Source of the DNA: Flavobacterium sp. YJ01
GTDB lineage: Bacteria; Bacteroidota; Bacteroidia; Flavobacteriales; Flavobacteriaceae
Direction: 5' to 3'
Assembly (NCBI RefSeq): GCF_029320955.1
Contig: NZ_CP119757.1
Location: 1,426,001-1,490,000 of the forward strand
Length of the DNA stretch: 64,000 bases
Shown one piece after another: positions 8,994 through 20,038 of the stretch. The position numbers and the translations under genes were made by a program. The notes under the pieces were generated by a model, which was not told the origin of the DNA, ran no database searches, and worked only from the letters and a program-made list of their open reading frames with translations. Within the stretch, counting starts at the first letter, position 1. Each line of letters begins with the position of its first letter.

Positions 8994-9356
8994 ATGAAAG
9001 CACTTGAAAAATCAATATACGCCCACTATGGAGTTAGTAAGGCATTTAATAAAATAATCCTTTCGGATTTGGATGCCTACGACGGAAATAAAAAACAGCA
9101 GCTCAAATCCTTTATAGAGGACTTGCAGAACGGAGGCTGCATCAGCGGCATGATCGGCGAATTTATTTACCACGCTGACTGCAAAACATTTTACAAAAGA
9201 TACATAGATGACTTGGAAGAAATAAGGGATGAACTCGAAAATTCACTGGGGGAATGTATCAAGAACCGCCACCGTCTGCCCCATTACACTTTTATGTGCT
9301 GGCTCTGCTTTGAAGAATACTGCTTCGACATCTACAGAAGTGCATTTGAAAATTAG
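8994..9356 (+). CDS. Hypothetical protein of conjugative-element type
   Basis: 120 residues, Cys/Tyr/Phe-rich in the C-terminal third (HYTFMCWLCFEEYCFDIY), with a helical N-terminus (MKALEKSIYAHYGVSKAFNK). It lies 39 bp after ssb and 25 bp before pcfK, so it is almost certainly co-transcribed with them. I recognise the neighbourhood, not the function. No signal or membrane segment is visible. Confidence 0.75.
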   Translation: MKALEKSIYAHYGVSKAFNKIILSDLDAYDGNKKQQLKSFIEDLQNGGCISGMIGEFIYHADCKTFYKRYIDDLEEIRDELENSLGECIKNRHRLPHYTFMCWLCFEEYCFDIYRSAFEN

Positions 9357-9381
9357 TCGATAACCATTTAAAACATACGTT

Positions 9382-9792
9382 ATGAAAGGTTCAGAAAAAT
9401 TTAAAACTAGGATAGAGGATTTCCTGAAAGAGAAATCACAGTCGGATTCCGTCTTTGCGCCTATGCTTGAAAAAGCTTCAAAAAATTTGGAAAACTGCTT
9501 TAAATACATCATCTCCGAAGTACAAAAAACAGGCGAATGCTCCTTTGACGACAGCGAGATTTTTGATATGGCTGTAAAATACTACACCGATGATACTATC
9601 GGAAATCTCCCTGACATCAAATGCAGAGTAACCACAAATCAGCCTAAAGTGGCTGATTTGTTCTCCGCTCCCGCTCCCATTGCAGAAAACCCTGTGCAGA
9701 AAAATCCTGCCGCTGCTGATCCCGCAGCAGACATTCCATTGCAAAAGACCTCGAAACAGGCACAGACAACCTTAACGCTTTTCGACCTATGA
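9382..9792 (+). CDS. PcfK-like protein
   Basis: 136 residues. The N-terminal ~85 match the PcfK-like family (MKGSEKFKTRIEDFLKEKS, NCFKYIISEVQKTGECSFDDSEIFDMAVKYYTDD), followed by a Pro/Ala-rich linker and a TLTLFDL C-terminus. PcfK-like proteins are carried with PcfJ on conjugative plasmids and transposons; their molecular role is not established. The gene overlaps pcfJ by 4 bp (ATGA), indicating translational coupling. Confidence 0.9.
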   Translation: MKGSEKFKTRIEDFLKEKSQSDSVFAPMLEKASKNLENCFKYIISEVQKTGECSFDDSEIFDMAVKYYTDDTIGNLPDIKCRVTTNQPKVADLFSAPAPIAENPVQKNPAAADPAADIPLQKTSKQAQTTLTLFDL

Positions 9793-11093
9793 CACCAAAA
9801 ACCATCATCGAGAAAAGAATCACGGAACTCAGCGCGTCACTTGCGCCTGTTTCTGCTGATATTACTGCATGGGCGGAAAAATCCATTTTCTTAAAATGGG
9901 GCGTGCTGTCAAGGGGAAAATTTCATTGCCTTGAATGCTCTCACGCTTGGAAACCCGACAGCACCAAATCTAAATGCCAGAACTACATTAAATGCGCAGG
10001 ATGCACGGGAAAACTTAAAATGCAGCCCTATAACAAAACGCATTTCAAGGAAATAGAATACTCTGCGGTTTTGGACACGGCAGGAGATTTTCAGGTTGTA
10101 CGTATTATCTGCTCCCACAAGCAGATGAAGAAAGGTTTTGCGCCGACCTACTTTCATAAAGAAGTGATGCAGCATTGGATTAATCCAAAAGGCGAAGTGC
10201 GTACCATGTCGCTTTCTGTCAATGTTTTTTCTCAGTTTTACGACCAGTGGAAATTCTACTCTCCCCTTGAAATACGCCCAAAAGATTTTCAGAACTCTCC
10301 AAAATACCGCATTGCTCCATACAGGGTCTATCCAAAATTAAAAGTGATAAGCTCCCTTAAACGAAACGGTTTTAAAACGTCGCTCCACAATATGGCACCG
10401 CAGCTGCTTTTTTCTGCGATTCTCAAAGATTCTTTAGCGGAAACCCTTTTGAAAGCTTCACAGATTTCAATGCTGACCTACTATGTGACTTCCTCTGAAC
10501 AGCACCTAAAACAGAATTGGCAGGCAGTAAAAACCTGCTTAAAATACAGCTATGTCATTTCAGATTATAGAATTTGGGAAGATTACATAGACCTTTTAAG
10601 ATGGTTTAAAAAAGACCTCAGCTGTCCTTTATATGTTTGTCCTAACAACTTGAGTGAGTCGCATGACAGACTTGTAAGAAAAAAAAGAGCCATTCAGCGC
10701 AGAAAATATCTAATGGAGATGCGCACAGAAATACTCGAGGCTCAAAGTGTTTATGCCGAGGAAAAAAAGGATTTTTTCGGACTTTGTTTCTCTGAAAAAA
10801 ACCTTACTGTCTCGGTAATCGAAAATGTGCAGGATTTCATGGCAGAAGGTGATAACCTGCATCACTGCGTATTTACAAATGAGTATTACAAGAAGAAAAA
10901 CTCGCTTATACTATCGGCAAAAGTGGACAGCCAGTCTGTTGAAACTATTGAGCTGTCGCTTAAAAATATGGAAATCATACAGTGCCGAGGCTTGAAAAAC
11001 AATGCTTCCAAGCACCATAAGCAGATACTCAGTCTTATGAACAGAAATCTTTATCAGATTAAGGAACGCATTAAGAAAAGAACAGTTAATTAA
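9789..11093 (+). CDS. PcfJ-like protein
   Basis: 434 residues of the PcfJ-like family: an N-terminal zinc-ribbon-like part with CLEC and CQNYIKCAGC cysteine pairs (about residues 45-75), a long middle region, and the C-terminal PcfJ hallmark around GDNLHHCVFTNEYYKK, LILSAKVDSQSVETIEL and CRGLKNNASKHHKQI. Its biochemical role is unknown. It is the last gene of the ssb-pcfK-pcfJ run and is followed directly by a strong terminator. Confidence 0.92.
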   Translation: MTPKTIIEKRITELSASLAPVSADITAWAEKSIFLKWGVLSRGKFHCLECSHAWKPDSTKSKCQNYIKCAGCTGKLKMQPYNKTHFKEIEYSAVLDTAGDFQVVRIICSHKQMKKGFAPTYFHKEVMQHWINPKGEVRTMSLSVNVFSQFYDQWKFYSPLEIRPKDFQNSPKYRIAPYRVYPKLKVISSLKRNGFKTSLHNMAPQLLFSAILKDSLAETLLKASQISMLTYYVTSSEQHLKQNWQAVKTCLKYSYVISDYRIWEDYIDLLRWFKKDLSCPLYVCPNNLSESHDRLVRKKRAIQRRKYLMEMRTEILEAQSVYAEEKKDFFGLCFSEKNLTVSVIENVQDFMAEGDNLHHCVFTNEYYKKKNSLILSAKVDSQSVETIELSLKNMEIIQCRGLKNNASKHHKQILSLMNRNLYQIKERIKKRTVN

Positions 11094-11100
11094 TTCTTTG

Positions 11101-11121
11101 AAGCCGGCTTAGAGCCGGCTT
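11101..11121 (+). terminator. Intrinsic terminator after pcfJ
   Basis: AAGCCGGC, a TTAGA loop, then GCCGGCTT, followed by a T-rich tract (TATATTTTT). It begins 7 bp past the pcfJ stop. Confidence 0.85.
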
Positions 11122-11311
11122 TATATTTTTGGCGGAGCAGACACCTATAGGCAAGTGAAGTTGTTCATAATTATTAGCTTATTCACTGTAATTACAAAAA
11201 TTAGGATGATTTACAACAAGCGTGAAAAGTAGTGAAGATGTATATATCTGATAAAATATCAAACAAGAATATTTTTTCATACATTTAGCTATATAAATAT
11301 TAGTATACTAT

Positions 11312-11611
11312 ATGCCTGAGAAATCTACTGACTTTTTCAATTTAATCTTAAACATTCTGTCTGAAAACCATGCTGGAAGTTTTTCTTTAGAAGAACTTAC
11401 CAAGCTTGTTTTCGACAATCTAGGAAATTATAGTAATATAGATATTGAGGAAACTTTCGACGAACGTCAGAAGCAGTCCATAATTTTAGATCAATTAATA
11501 AAATTGGATGATCTTGGTCTGGTGTTTTTAAATTCCGAAACTGACAAAAGTACTATAACAGCAGCAGGACAAATAAAAGTTGCAGCTGCGCGCCGCAATA
11601 GTTTATTTTGA
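11312..11611 (+). CDS. Hypothetical protein, winged-helix-like
   Basis: 99 residues with a regular helical pattern (FFNLILNILSENHAGSFSLEELTKLVFDNLG; QSIILDQLIKLDDLGLVFLN; STITAAGQIKVAAA) that resembles a small winged-helix or MarR-like fold, but I see no convincing family match. It stands alone between the pcfJ terminator and direct repeat A, so it marks the outer side of the defence-island boundary. Confidence 0.6.
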   Translation: MPEKSTDFFNLILNILSENHAGSFSLEELTKLVFDNLGNYSNIDIEETFDERQKQSIILDQLIKLDDLGLVFLNSETDKSTITAAGQIKVAAARRNSLF

Positions 11612-11756
11612 TGACTTTGGCAGTGGGAACCTCTTAACTTTCCAGTGGGATTAATTTGTCCGCATCCAAAAATTTATTCCGTACAATACAATAGTGCCTT
11701 GCTGACAGATTAAAAATGCCGACTATTAAAAATCCTACCAGTAACAAATAAAATTT

Positions 11757-11854
11757 AAGGTACACTTTTTTTGAAGTTATAAAATTAATATTTAGGGATT
11801 ACCAAGTATTTGTAAGTTGCTCAAAAAAATAGTACGCGGAACCATTGTATCCGC
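11757..11854 (+). repeat. Direct repeat A, attachment-site-like (left edge of defence island)
   Basis: A ~98-bp unit that starts AAGGTACACTTTTTTT and ends in a small hairpin GCGGAACC...TCCGC. The same 5' block and the same 3' hairpin, at nearly the same spacing (96-98 bp), recur at 21773-21869 and 41967-42062 in the same orientation. Copy A is the most diverged in the middle. Read with the integrase-proximal copy C, it looks like a left-over att site. Confidence 0.7.
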
Positions 11855-11997
11855 GACTGCAGATTTTTCCTGTATTATATTTTTTTGTAGGAACTTTTCA
11901 TCTTGACGGTAGAAAATCGGCATGGAAAAACCGAAGGAACTAAAGAAAAATTTGATGTACAACACACCTGTTTAAGGTAAAGATACAAGCTGCAAAT

Positions 11998-12198
11998 ATG
12001 ATTTCCACTATTAGTATCAGCTTAATTATATTACTGTTCACAGCGTTAGTCTGGCAGCATTTCTTAAATAAGAAAAAATATCAACATCCCGATTATTTAA
12101 GTAATCTTAAAGTGGCGGGCGAATTCCTTATTCGTACGAAAAACTTGGATCATTACTTGACTTGGGTAGAGTGCGATCGAATTAAAGCAGAATATTAA
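11998..12198 (+). CDS. Small single-pass membrane protein, hypothetical
   Basis: 66 residues: one N-terminal hydrophobic helix (residues ~3-20, ISTISISLIILLFTALVW), then a basic and polar tail. No family is recognised. It is the first frame inside the repeat-bounded island and stands opposite in strand to the defence genes. It may be a toxin-like or membrane passenger, or a chance frame. Confidence 0.4.
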   Translation: MISTISISLIILLFTALVWQHFLNKKKYQHPDYLSNLKVAGEFLIRTKNLDHYLTWVECDRIKAEY

Positions 12199-12459
12199 GC
12201 TGTCTGGAAATTTTTTAAAAACAGGACGTCTTTTTATAGCAAAGAGATTCTTGTTAAGGAGTTTAATGTTTTAACATTGATTTGTTTATGAAAGTCAATG
12301 AGTTTTGAAATTTTTACGTTTATTTAGAAAAAAGAAAAACGCAATCAGTGACATTTACGTTTATTAATGAACACTTTGCGGAGCGGGAAATTGCCAAATC
12401 TTCCAAATATAAACTAATTTTTCTAGTTAGTAAAATACTTAAATTTCTTGTAAAGCGTG

Positions 12460-12837
12460 TTAGCTATAGTGCCGATTTAAAATGATTTTATTTTTACCAG
12501 AAATCTTAGCGATCTTCAAATTAGTTAAAGCATCAATAATTGAAAATCCAATTCCAATACTTAATGTGATATTAGTATTTATGTAAAATTCCTGTTTGAG
12601 ATTTTCTAATTTTTCCAACTTAAAAAACTCTTCATTTGTTTCAAATAAAATATCATCCGAACCGACAAGTAGAATTTTGCCCATAGAAATTTGGTTTATT
12701 TTTTCTATAAGCCATTTTATATTAATTTTTATTAAATCGCTTATTTCTTGAGCAGCCTTTGGATCGTTATTATATAGCGCAAATTCAATTTTGTCGCCAA
12801 CATTATCACAATCTATTCTTATATAAATATTACGCAT
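12460..12837 (-). CDS. optS: mCpol-domain nucleotide cyclase, Panoptes OptS
   Basis: A 125-residue minimal CRISPR-type polymerase palm. Visible marks are IRIDCDNVGD (metal-binding Asp9/Asp11), a GSDDI loop at 59-63 in the place of GGDEF or Cas10 GGDD, and a GGDEF-like end (SIGIGFSIIDAL, then SGKNKI). In published Panoptes systems, OptS makes 2',3'-cyclic di-AMP constantly; the nucleotide holds the membrane effector OptE inactive until a phage sponge for CBASS-type signals removes it. The gene overlaps the preceding effector by 8 bp (ATGCGTAA), so the two are translationally coupled. Identity is by motif and by the partner; the product nucleotide is assumed from the family. Confidence 0.9.
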   Translation of the reverse strand: MRNIYIRIDCDNVGDKIEFALYNNDPKAAQEISDLIKINIKWLIEKINQISMGKILLVGSDDILFETNEEFFKLEKLENLKQEFYINTNITLSIGIGFSIIDALTNLKIAKISGKNKIILNRHYS

Positions 12838-13462
12838 TTTTCATTTTTTGAGCGTCACTAAAAGAATCAACATAATCTTTACTAATTTGTTTTACAGAAA
12901 CAGTTCCTTGCGTTTTGGTATTGCTCCAGTATTTGCCTTCTAACTTTTTTTCATCGCTGCCAATTATCAATCTTAATTCTGTAGCTCCTTCTCTCAAATG
13001 TTCATCATTATTTTGAGTTGAGTCTTTTTTATAAAGATAAGCTAAATTTTTCAGTCCCTTATCTTCGTTCAAAGCAAAAGTTTCTGCATATGAAACACCA
13101 ACAAAATCTTTAGTAAACGTTGTGAAATGAATCCTAATAAAACTCTGTCTCACAACAATGTAAAATTCAATTGGCGGAACTTTATTTCCTTTATCATCTA
13201 TATAATCAGAAATTATAAATCCTGACCAAGTTCCATTAATATTTGGACGATAAAATATCCAATTAGAGATTTTCCATTTCCAACCTTTTGTAAAGTAAAA
13301 TGTCCAAAAAAAAGTGGTCACAGTAATACCAAAACTAACTGCTCTAACGACATTACTTAATTCTAATTTTAGAGCTAATATAAATAAATAAGAAACTGCA
13401 ATAATTGCAGCTAAGGCTATTGATATAAAAACAATATTTTTTAATTCTTCTTTTTTGAGCAT
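12830..13462 (-). CDS. optE: 2TM plus beta-barrel effector, Panoptes OptE
   Basis: 210 residues: two N-terminal membrane helices (about 10-32 and 39-58), then a cytoplasmic beta-rich domain from ~70 that opens YRPNINGTWSGFIISDY, the Cap15-like strand pattern, and runs to ~residue 200 (LRLIIGSDEKKLEGKYWSN). This is the S-2TM-beta architecture of OptE, which damages the inner membrane when its inhibitory nucleotide is lost. It is the first gene of the optE-optS operon and overlaps optS by 8 bp. The alternative, a Cap15 CBASS effector, is unlikely because its partner is a mCpol and not a CD-NTase. Confidence 0.88.
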   Translation of the reverse strand: MLKKEELKNIVFISIALAAIIAVSYLFILALKLELSNVVRAVSFGITVTTFFWTFYFTKGWKWKISNWIFYRPNINGTWSGFIISDYIDDKGNKVPPIEFYIVVRQSFIRIHFTTFTKDFVGVSYAETFALNEDKGLKNLAYLYKKDSTQNNDEHLREGATELRLIIGSDEKKLEGKYWSNTKTQGTVSVKQISKDYVDSFSDAQKMKNA

Positions 13463-14110
13463 AGTTTCTTTAGGTATTAGAGCTTACTTTATAATTTGCA
13501 TAACAAATAACACAAAGCCAGCGTATTGGACTAGATATGTATGAGAAATGCATTGCAATTTATTTATAAACCATAAATATTTACAGAATGGTAAAAAGTG
13601 ACTTAATTCTATAATGGTTGGAAATCGTAAGTTATACTTAACAAACATACATCAAATCTATCCATTTTTATTTGCAAAATACCAAAAAAAAAATACAACA
13701 CATCAAAACAACATCTAGTTACGTTCTACCCTCCTCAGCATAAAATTGTTGGTAAATTTAATAGTACATGGAAACTACTATTCTACTTCAGAGCTCTAGA
13801 TATAAACGCCACTTTTATAAGACATTTGGAAGAGCGGAATCAGTAGTTTTTATTTTTACCTAAAATATTCTTTTAGCTTCTTTCTCTCCCGCTAAAAAAT
13901 ACCTGCACCAAATATTTCATTTAAAAGCTTGTCTATAGTTTCAGAGTAATAACTTAAATAATCTGTAATTACGCAGCCTCTATACTCTATTTTTTCGTGC
14001 ACGAGATATTAGAATAATTAAGAAAATGTATATTTTATTTTTCTTCGTGAAAACGCAACTTCCTGCTATCAAAAACTCGGCAATTTCTTGGAACGGCGAT
14101 TAGCTAGAGA
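13463..14110. other. Intergenic between optE and the TIR-STING gene
   Basis: About 650 bp of AT-rich DNA without a convincing gene on either strand. It must hold the optE promoter and the 3' end of the first CBASS transcript. No strong hairpin was found. Confidence 0.45.
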
Positions 14111-15052
14111 TCAAATCTCTTTCTCCTTTATGATTTCCAAAAATGTGTCAAAACCATCTCTTAATGCCAATTTCTTTAAAGTGTAAATGAATCGTTCAAA
14201 TTCTCTATCTATTATAGCGTCATAGTCTGGACTGAGCTTATTAAAGTCATTAGGTAATAAATTTGCTATGGCATAGTTTATACCTGAAAGTGCTGTTGGA
14301 AAATCAATAACATATAACTTCTCGTCCTTTATTTCTGCCTGAACTTCAATATTTCTAGGACGTCCAGCATAATCAAAGGTTAATTTTTTCGTTTGGAACT
14401 TATTTTTAAGTTTTTGAAATTGCATGTTGACGTCACTACTAAGTCGCTCTGGAATAATAACTTTAATCTTACATTCTTCGTATTTCTTGCCGTCATTGTG
14501 CAAGATCCCTTGATTACTAATGATATGATTGCAAGTTGGTTTGATAAAATTTTCGAAGTAGACTGAGGAAAGAGTAGAGGAAGGGAAGAAATTTATCTCA
14601 GAATCTTGCTGATTTTTAAAAAATTCTTTTGTCTGTTTTATAGCTTCATTAAATGACGAAACATTTTTTGTTTCGAAACGACATAAAGAAATTCCTTTTA
14701 TGTCTGACAGAACTTTAATATCCTTATCTATTACAAATGCACAATTATTTAAGCCAAGTCTCCCGATAAATAAACCAAGCTCAAATAATACGTTATCTCT
14801 TGGTTGAAGATATTGCGTTCCTCTAACATTTACCTCATCATCCTTTGTGCCTAGAAGTATTCCGAAATCAAATTGTAATGACGCTCTTATAAGATCATTT
14901 AAATAGTTGTTATTAATTTTAAAAATAGCATTGTCCCAAACGCTTTCATTCCAAATAACAACGTCGAAATCGCTTTCTAAAACTATTTTCGCAGCTTCGG
15001 CTAAAGCCAATTCTTCGGAAGAAGAACCTATGAAGATTTTTTTTCGTCTCAT
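14111..15052 (-). CDS. cap12: TIR-STING effector (CBASS, Cap12 type)
   Basis: 313 residues. Residues 1-~125 are a TIR-like NADase domain ([29 protein letters not shown] at 85-97, with Glu91 in the catalytic position). Residues ~165-310 are a prokaryotic STING domain ([14 protein letters not shown], an RPRNIE motif at 231-236, and DFPTAL at 250-255 in the nucleotide lid region). In characterised TIR-STING CBASS, c-di-GMP binding makes STING filaments that activate the TIR to destroy NAD+. The gene starts 5 bp after the CD-NTase stop on the same strand, forming a two-gene CBASS operon. Confidence 0.93.
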   Translation of the reverse strand: MRRKKIFIGSSSEELALAEAAKIVLESDFDVVIWNESVWDNAIFKINNNYLNDLIRASLQFDFGILLGTKDDEVNVRGTQYLQPRDNVLFELGLFIGRLGLNNCAFVIDKDIKVLSDIKGISLCRFETKNVSSFNEAIKQTKEFFKNQQDSEINFFPSSTLSSVYFENFIKPTCNHIISNQGILHNDGKKYEECKIKVIIPERLSSDVNMQFQKLKNKFQTKKLTFDYAGRPRNIEVQAEIKDEKLYVIDFPTALSGINYAIANLLPNDFNKLSPDYDAIIDREFERFIYTLKKLALRDGFDTFLEIIKEKEI

Positions 15053-15057
15053 AAAAA

Positions 15058-16077
15058 TTAAGAATAAATTAGTTGTCCTTTTTCAAAATATGAATAATAG
15101 ATTTCCTTTTCCACATCTTGTATAAGTTGATCTAGATCGTACTTTAAAAGTTTTAATCCGCTAATGAACTCATCTGTTAACGGTTGTTCTGTACCATTCG
15201 GGCTCTTAACCGACCTCCTATAGTCTCCATCTCTAATTAACTTTTCCAAATGTATACTAAGTACTTTTGCGATCGAGATTTCTTTTCCCGCCTGGTAAAA
15301 TAGTTTTGAATTGTCAATTGCATGAACGACAGTTGTTAGTACAAAGCTATTCAGTTTAATATCGTCATTATCCGATCTCAAAGTTTTTAAAAGCCTTATT
15401 GCTTTTCTAGATCCATCGTTTGTCGCGTCGCCTTTAGAATTTACTTGACTGATATGCGCGAAAGGGAAATCTAATTTTTTTAAGCCTGTTTTGAAATTAT
15501 ATAAGTAAACTCCACGATAGTACTCATTTTTAGTATCCTCATAGTCTTTTGAATTGTACCAAAAACAAAAAACTACATCAACTTTTCTATTCAATGCTTT
15601 GTTGAAAATAAATATACTTTTCTCGCCAGAGGTGTCAACAATATCATACTGACTCTCCAGTATATTAATTGCCTGTTTACGTAGATCTTTGATATCGATA
15701 TTTGGATCTGACTCCGTGTAAGGATTGTCGTTTGGCACACCAGTTCCAGGATAATGATATCGATTAACAATTGTAAGTAAATCGAAATCACTGTGAACTC
15801 TTATATTAGTATCAGTCATTACTGAACCTTGATTTCGATAGTCACGTCCGAAGTGCAGGCTAAAATTCTGTTCTAAATGATTTTTGACTCTACTCGCAGC
15901 TTCTTTAGTTCTATCGTTATATTTATTTCCTAAGCGCTGCATCGATTCCATAAGGTATTTTACATTTTTAGGAATATCAGATGCGCTAAATGACTTGGTA
16001 AGCGCAGATTCATTTAGATCTTCGTCATATCGTCTATTTCTGAGATTTTGTAACCTTTTTTCATAATCTAATGCCAT
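15058..16077 (-). CDS. cdnE: CD-NTase (CdnE-type) of the TIR-STING CBASS
   Basis: A 339-residue nucleotidyltransferase: GS at 84-85 in [10 protein letters not shown], then the metal pair Asp97-x-Asp99 (HSDFDLL) and a third acidic residue near 167 ([10 protein letters not shown]), i.e. the GS...DxD...D pattern. CD-NTases paired with STING are known to make c-di-GMP, so that product is inferred. It is only modestly similar by eye to the second CD-NTase at 18279, although both keep the GSVMT core. Upstream sequence (16078-16320) should carry the operon promoter. Confidence 0.93.
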   Translation of the reverse strand: MALDYEKRLQNLRNRRYDEDLNESALTKSFSASDIPKNVKYLMESMQRLGNKYNDRTKEAASRVKNHLEQNFSLHFGRDYRNQGSVMTDTNIRVHSDFDLLTIVNRYHYPGTGVPNDNPYTESDPNIDIKDLRKQAINILESQYDIVDTSGEKSIFIFNKALNRKVDVVFCFWYNSKDYEDTKNEYYRGVYLYNFKTGLKKLDFPFAHISQVNSKGDATNDGSRKAIRLLKTLRSDNDDIKLNSFVLTTVVHAIDNSKLFYQAGKEISIAKVLSIHLEKLIRDGDYRRSVKSPNGTEQPLTDEFISGLKLLKYDLDQLIQDVEKEIYYSYFEKGQLIYS

Positions 16078-16320
16078 AAATATTACTTTTTTAATGAATG
16101 TTTGATCATCAATCTGAGGTATGATTTTCAGTTAACGTTTTATTACTATAGCGGGATTGAGACTACTTTAAGTGCATTCTTCGGATTTTCCATAATCGAT
16201 AATTTATATTTGAAAAATAGTTATTTTACAAATTATAAAACCACCGTATAAATACCCGTTTTCTTTTACTCTTTACAGCGCATAAAAGACGTTGTCCGAA
16301 AAGCTCGAATAGTCTCTTTT

Positions 16321-16992
16321 TTAATCAAATTGTTTCATAAAATCTATCATATGCAATTTATAACCCTTTAGAAGTTTAGACAACTCTTTACTTACAACAA
16401 ACATATTAAAAGCATAGTCTACTTTTTTATTTATCGAAAATTCCGTCGTCTCACCTAATCTTATGTACATCATAAACTCCTCACCATTGTCTACTCTGTC
16501 AGTATTCAATTTTATGTGTTCACTTGAAAAATGAATAAATCCACTTGTGTTTTCATATAACAATCTAAATCCAGGATAAATGGTGTCTAATTTTTGAGAT
16601 AAATATAAATCAGTCATTTTATTACCTTCCGCATCTTTTATATTTCTAATATGTTCTCCATTTTGAATTCGATTATAAAAATCCAATCGATCTGCAACCA
16701 AACTCATAGCGTACAATCTCATGCAGTTATCTGCTTGAAGCCTTAACAAGTTTATTGCGGTTATCCAGTTGTTGGATTCGGTTAGAGCTTTAAATCCTCT
16801 ATTTAATTCTATTGCTCTGTGAACAATTGAAAACATAAAATGACTTGGTTTGGAAAGTAATTTTCTTTGTGTTTCATTTGTAAAGATCTCAACGGCCGTA
16901 TCGTTCAATTGCTTGTTCAATATATCTATCGCTTGAAATATTTGGGTTAAATCAGCTTGCGAAACATTTTCATTTAAAGGTTGTTGTTCCAT
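16321..16992 (-). CDS. Helical protein, DUF5677/HEPN-like, between the two CBASS operons
   Basis: 223 residues, helical and soluble. The segments SIVHRAIELNRGFKAL, INLLRLQADNCMRLYAM and YENTSGFIHFSSEHI resemble the DUF5677-type pattern (helical, with a conserved Arg in the middle and a late His), a group often seen beside defence genes. I see no clean RxxxxH HEPN ribonuclease motif, so activity is uncertain. It is on the same strand as, and 243 bp upstream of, the first CD-NTase, and could be an independent defence gene or an operon accessory. Confidence 0.6.
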   Translation of the reverse strand: MEQQPLNENVSQADLTQIFQAIDILNKQLNDTAVEIFTNETQRKLLSKPSHFMFSIVHRAIELNRGFKALTESNNWITAINLLRLQADNCMRLYAMSLVADRLDFYNRIQNGEHIRNIKDAEGNKMTDLYLSQKLDTIYPGFRLLYENTSGFIHFSSEHIKLNTDRVDNGEEFMMYIRLGETTEFSINKKVDYAFNMFVVSKELSKLLKGYKLHMIDFMKQFD

Positions 16993-17550
16993 AAAAATTT
17001 TGTAAAAACTGTTTATTGATCTTTTTATTTACATTTCAAAGATTTTCAAGAAGTACGCAAAGATTTTGCGTAGGTATAAATTTATTTCCAAACCTTTCAT
17101 AATTCAGAACGAATATTATCATTAATATTCGGAGATATTACGAAAAATAAAATGATAACTACATATTTCTCCACAATAAAAAAATGATAAACATTCCACC
17201 ACAAAAGTATGCTCCAAAACAAATTGCACTTTTTGCAATCATAAAATGGTATTATAAAAATTAATCATTTAGTTTCTAGAGCTTCTGTTTCACATTATCT
17301 AATTTTAAATTTAATTCAAGAAGACAGAAATTTAATTTCTTCTAATAAGCCTGACTTATTATAATATATATTTATAGATTTTTACTGCAGAACACAGCTA
17401 ACGAAAATGTATGAATTTCTAATTAAAAAGAATTTACTATACTCTCTGACGATACTTTCTAACTTAGTTGAAGTGAACAGCCAAAGTCAACTATTGAAAA
17501 CCTCGATTTTCTTAAGATCGAGGCTTTTTGTTGAAACTTTGAATAATTAT
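16993..17550. other. Intergenic, AT-rich, with a bidirectional terminator
   Basis: About 560 bp between the DUF5677-like gene and the 3' end of the TM-STING gene. A small plus-strand frame (17407-17607) crosses the terminator and part of the TM-STING gene and is not believed. The only clear signal is the stem-loop at 17501-17523. Confidence 0.5.
17501..17523. terminator. Bidirectional intrinsic terminator downstream of TM-STING
   Basis: CCTCGAT, a 9-nt loop, then ATCGAGG, flanked by AAAA on the left and CTTTTT on the right, so it can end transcription from either side. It lies 28 bp past the TM-STING stop and closes the second CBASS operon. Confidence 0.8.
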
Positions 17551-19373
<1,823 letters not shown>

Positions 19374-19546
19374 TTTATCTCTTTTTTGGTTAGTTAAATT
19401 TAGTTTTTAAGTTGATTGATACAAATAAAAGTGAACTATGTAATCTTTGGTACTAAGATTTATTGTCAAACTCTTCTTTTACGTATTCATATCATTCTCA
19501 TTTGTATTGAAAAAGCTATTAACCTTCTTCATTGATTTTTTTGGTG

Positions 19547-19720
19547 TTATTTTTCTTTGGTTATCCCTTTAAAAGGAGCAGAACTTGAAGTTTTGACATC
19601 CATAAACTGACCAGTTTCAGAATCTCTTTTAGTCCATAAACCTGTTTTTGGGTTTTGAAATTGAGTTCTGTCTTTTACAGCTCCTTTTCTAGAATTGTCT
19701 TTAGGTGGATTTGTTGCCAT
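19547..19720 (-). CDS. Small basic protein (57 aa) upstream of the TM-STING CBASS operon
   Basis: Start ATG at 19718-19720, stop TAA at 19547-19549. The peptide runs MATNPPKDNSRKGAVKDR, then TQFQNPKTGLWTKRD, ETGQFMDVKT, and ends PFKGITKEK. It is rich in Lys, Pro and Gly, has no hydrophobic segment, and carries two similar half-repeats (NPKTGLWTKRD / SETGQFMDVKT). I recall similar small conserved proteins without known function in other genomes. It is on the same strand as the CBASS operon, 173 bp upstream of the CD-NTase, and may share its promoter. Confidence 0.7.
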   Translation of the reverse strand: MATNPPKDNSRKGAVKDRTQFQNPKTGLWTKRDSETGQFMDVKTSSSAPFKGITKEK

Positions 19721-20038
19721 CTTTTTTCAATTTAGTGTTAAACAATATTCCCTTAACTTCACGACATAAAGGATTTGACGATTTTAGTATGTTATATCTG
19801 TAATTATTCAATACCTAATACATGTTTTAAATATGCATTTTATCGGATTTTACGCGATTTAATCGATTATTTTGCTTTCAAAAACATTATGTTACTATTT
19901 TTTTTTAAACATAAATGAGATTATTTCGTGCAAACATACAATAATATATTTTATGGTTGGATTTTTTTTTGATCTTTTTTACGTAATTCTCTCATATTTT
20001 CGTATTTTTGCTTTAAATTAACTTTATTTATACAAGTA
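19721..20038. other. Divergent promoter region
   Basis: 318 bp between the minus-strand 57-aa/CBASS genes and the plus-strand ATPase. It is very AT-rich with long T tracts and must contain both start regions. No operator palindrome could be fixed. Confidence 0.45.

Noticed and set aside
14111..16077. Reading the first CBASS as part of a larger type with ancillary Cap genes
   Set aside because: No E1/E2/JAB (Cap2/Cap3), HORMA or TRIP13 gene is nearby; it is a minimal two-gene CBASS.
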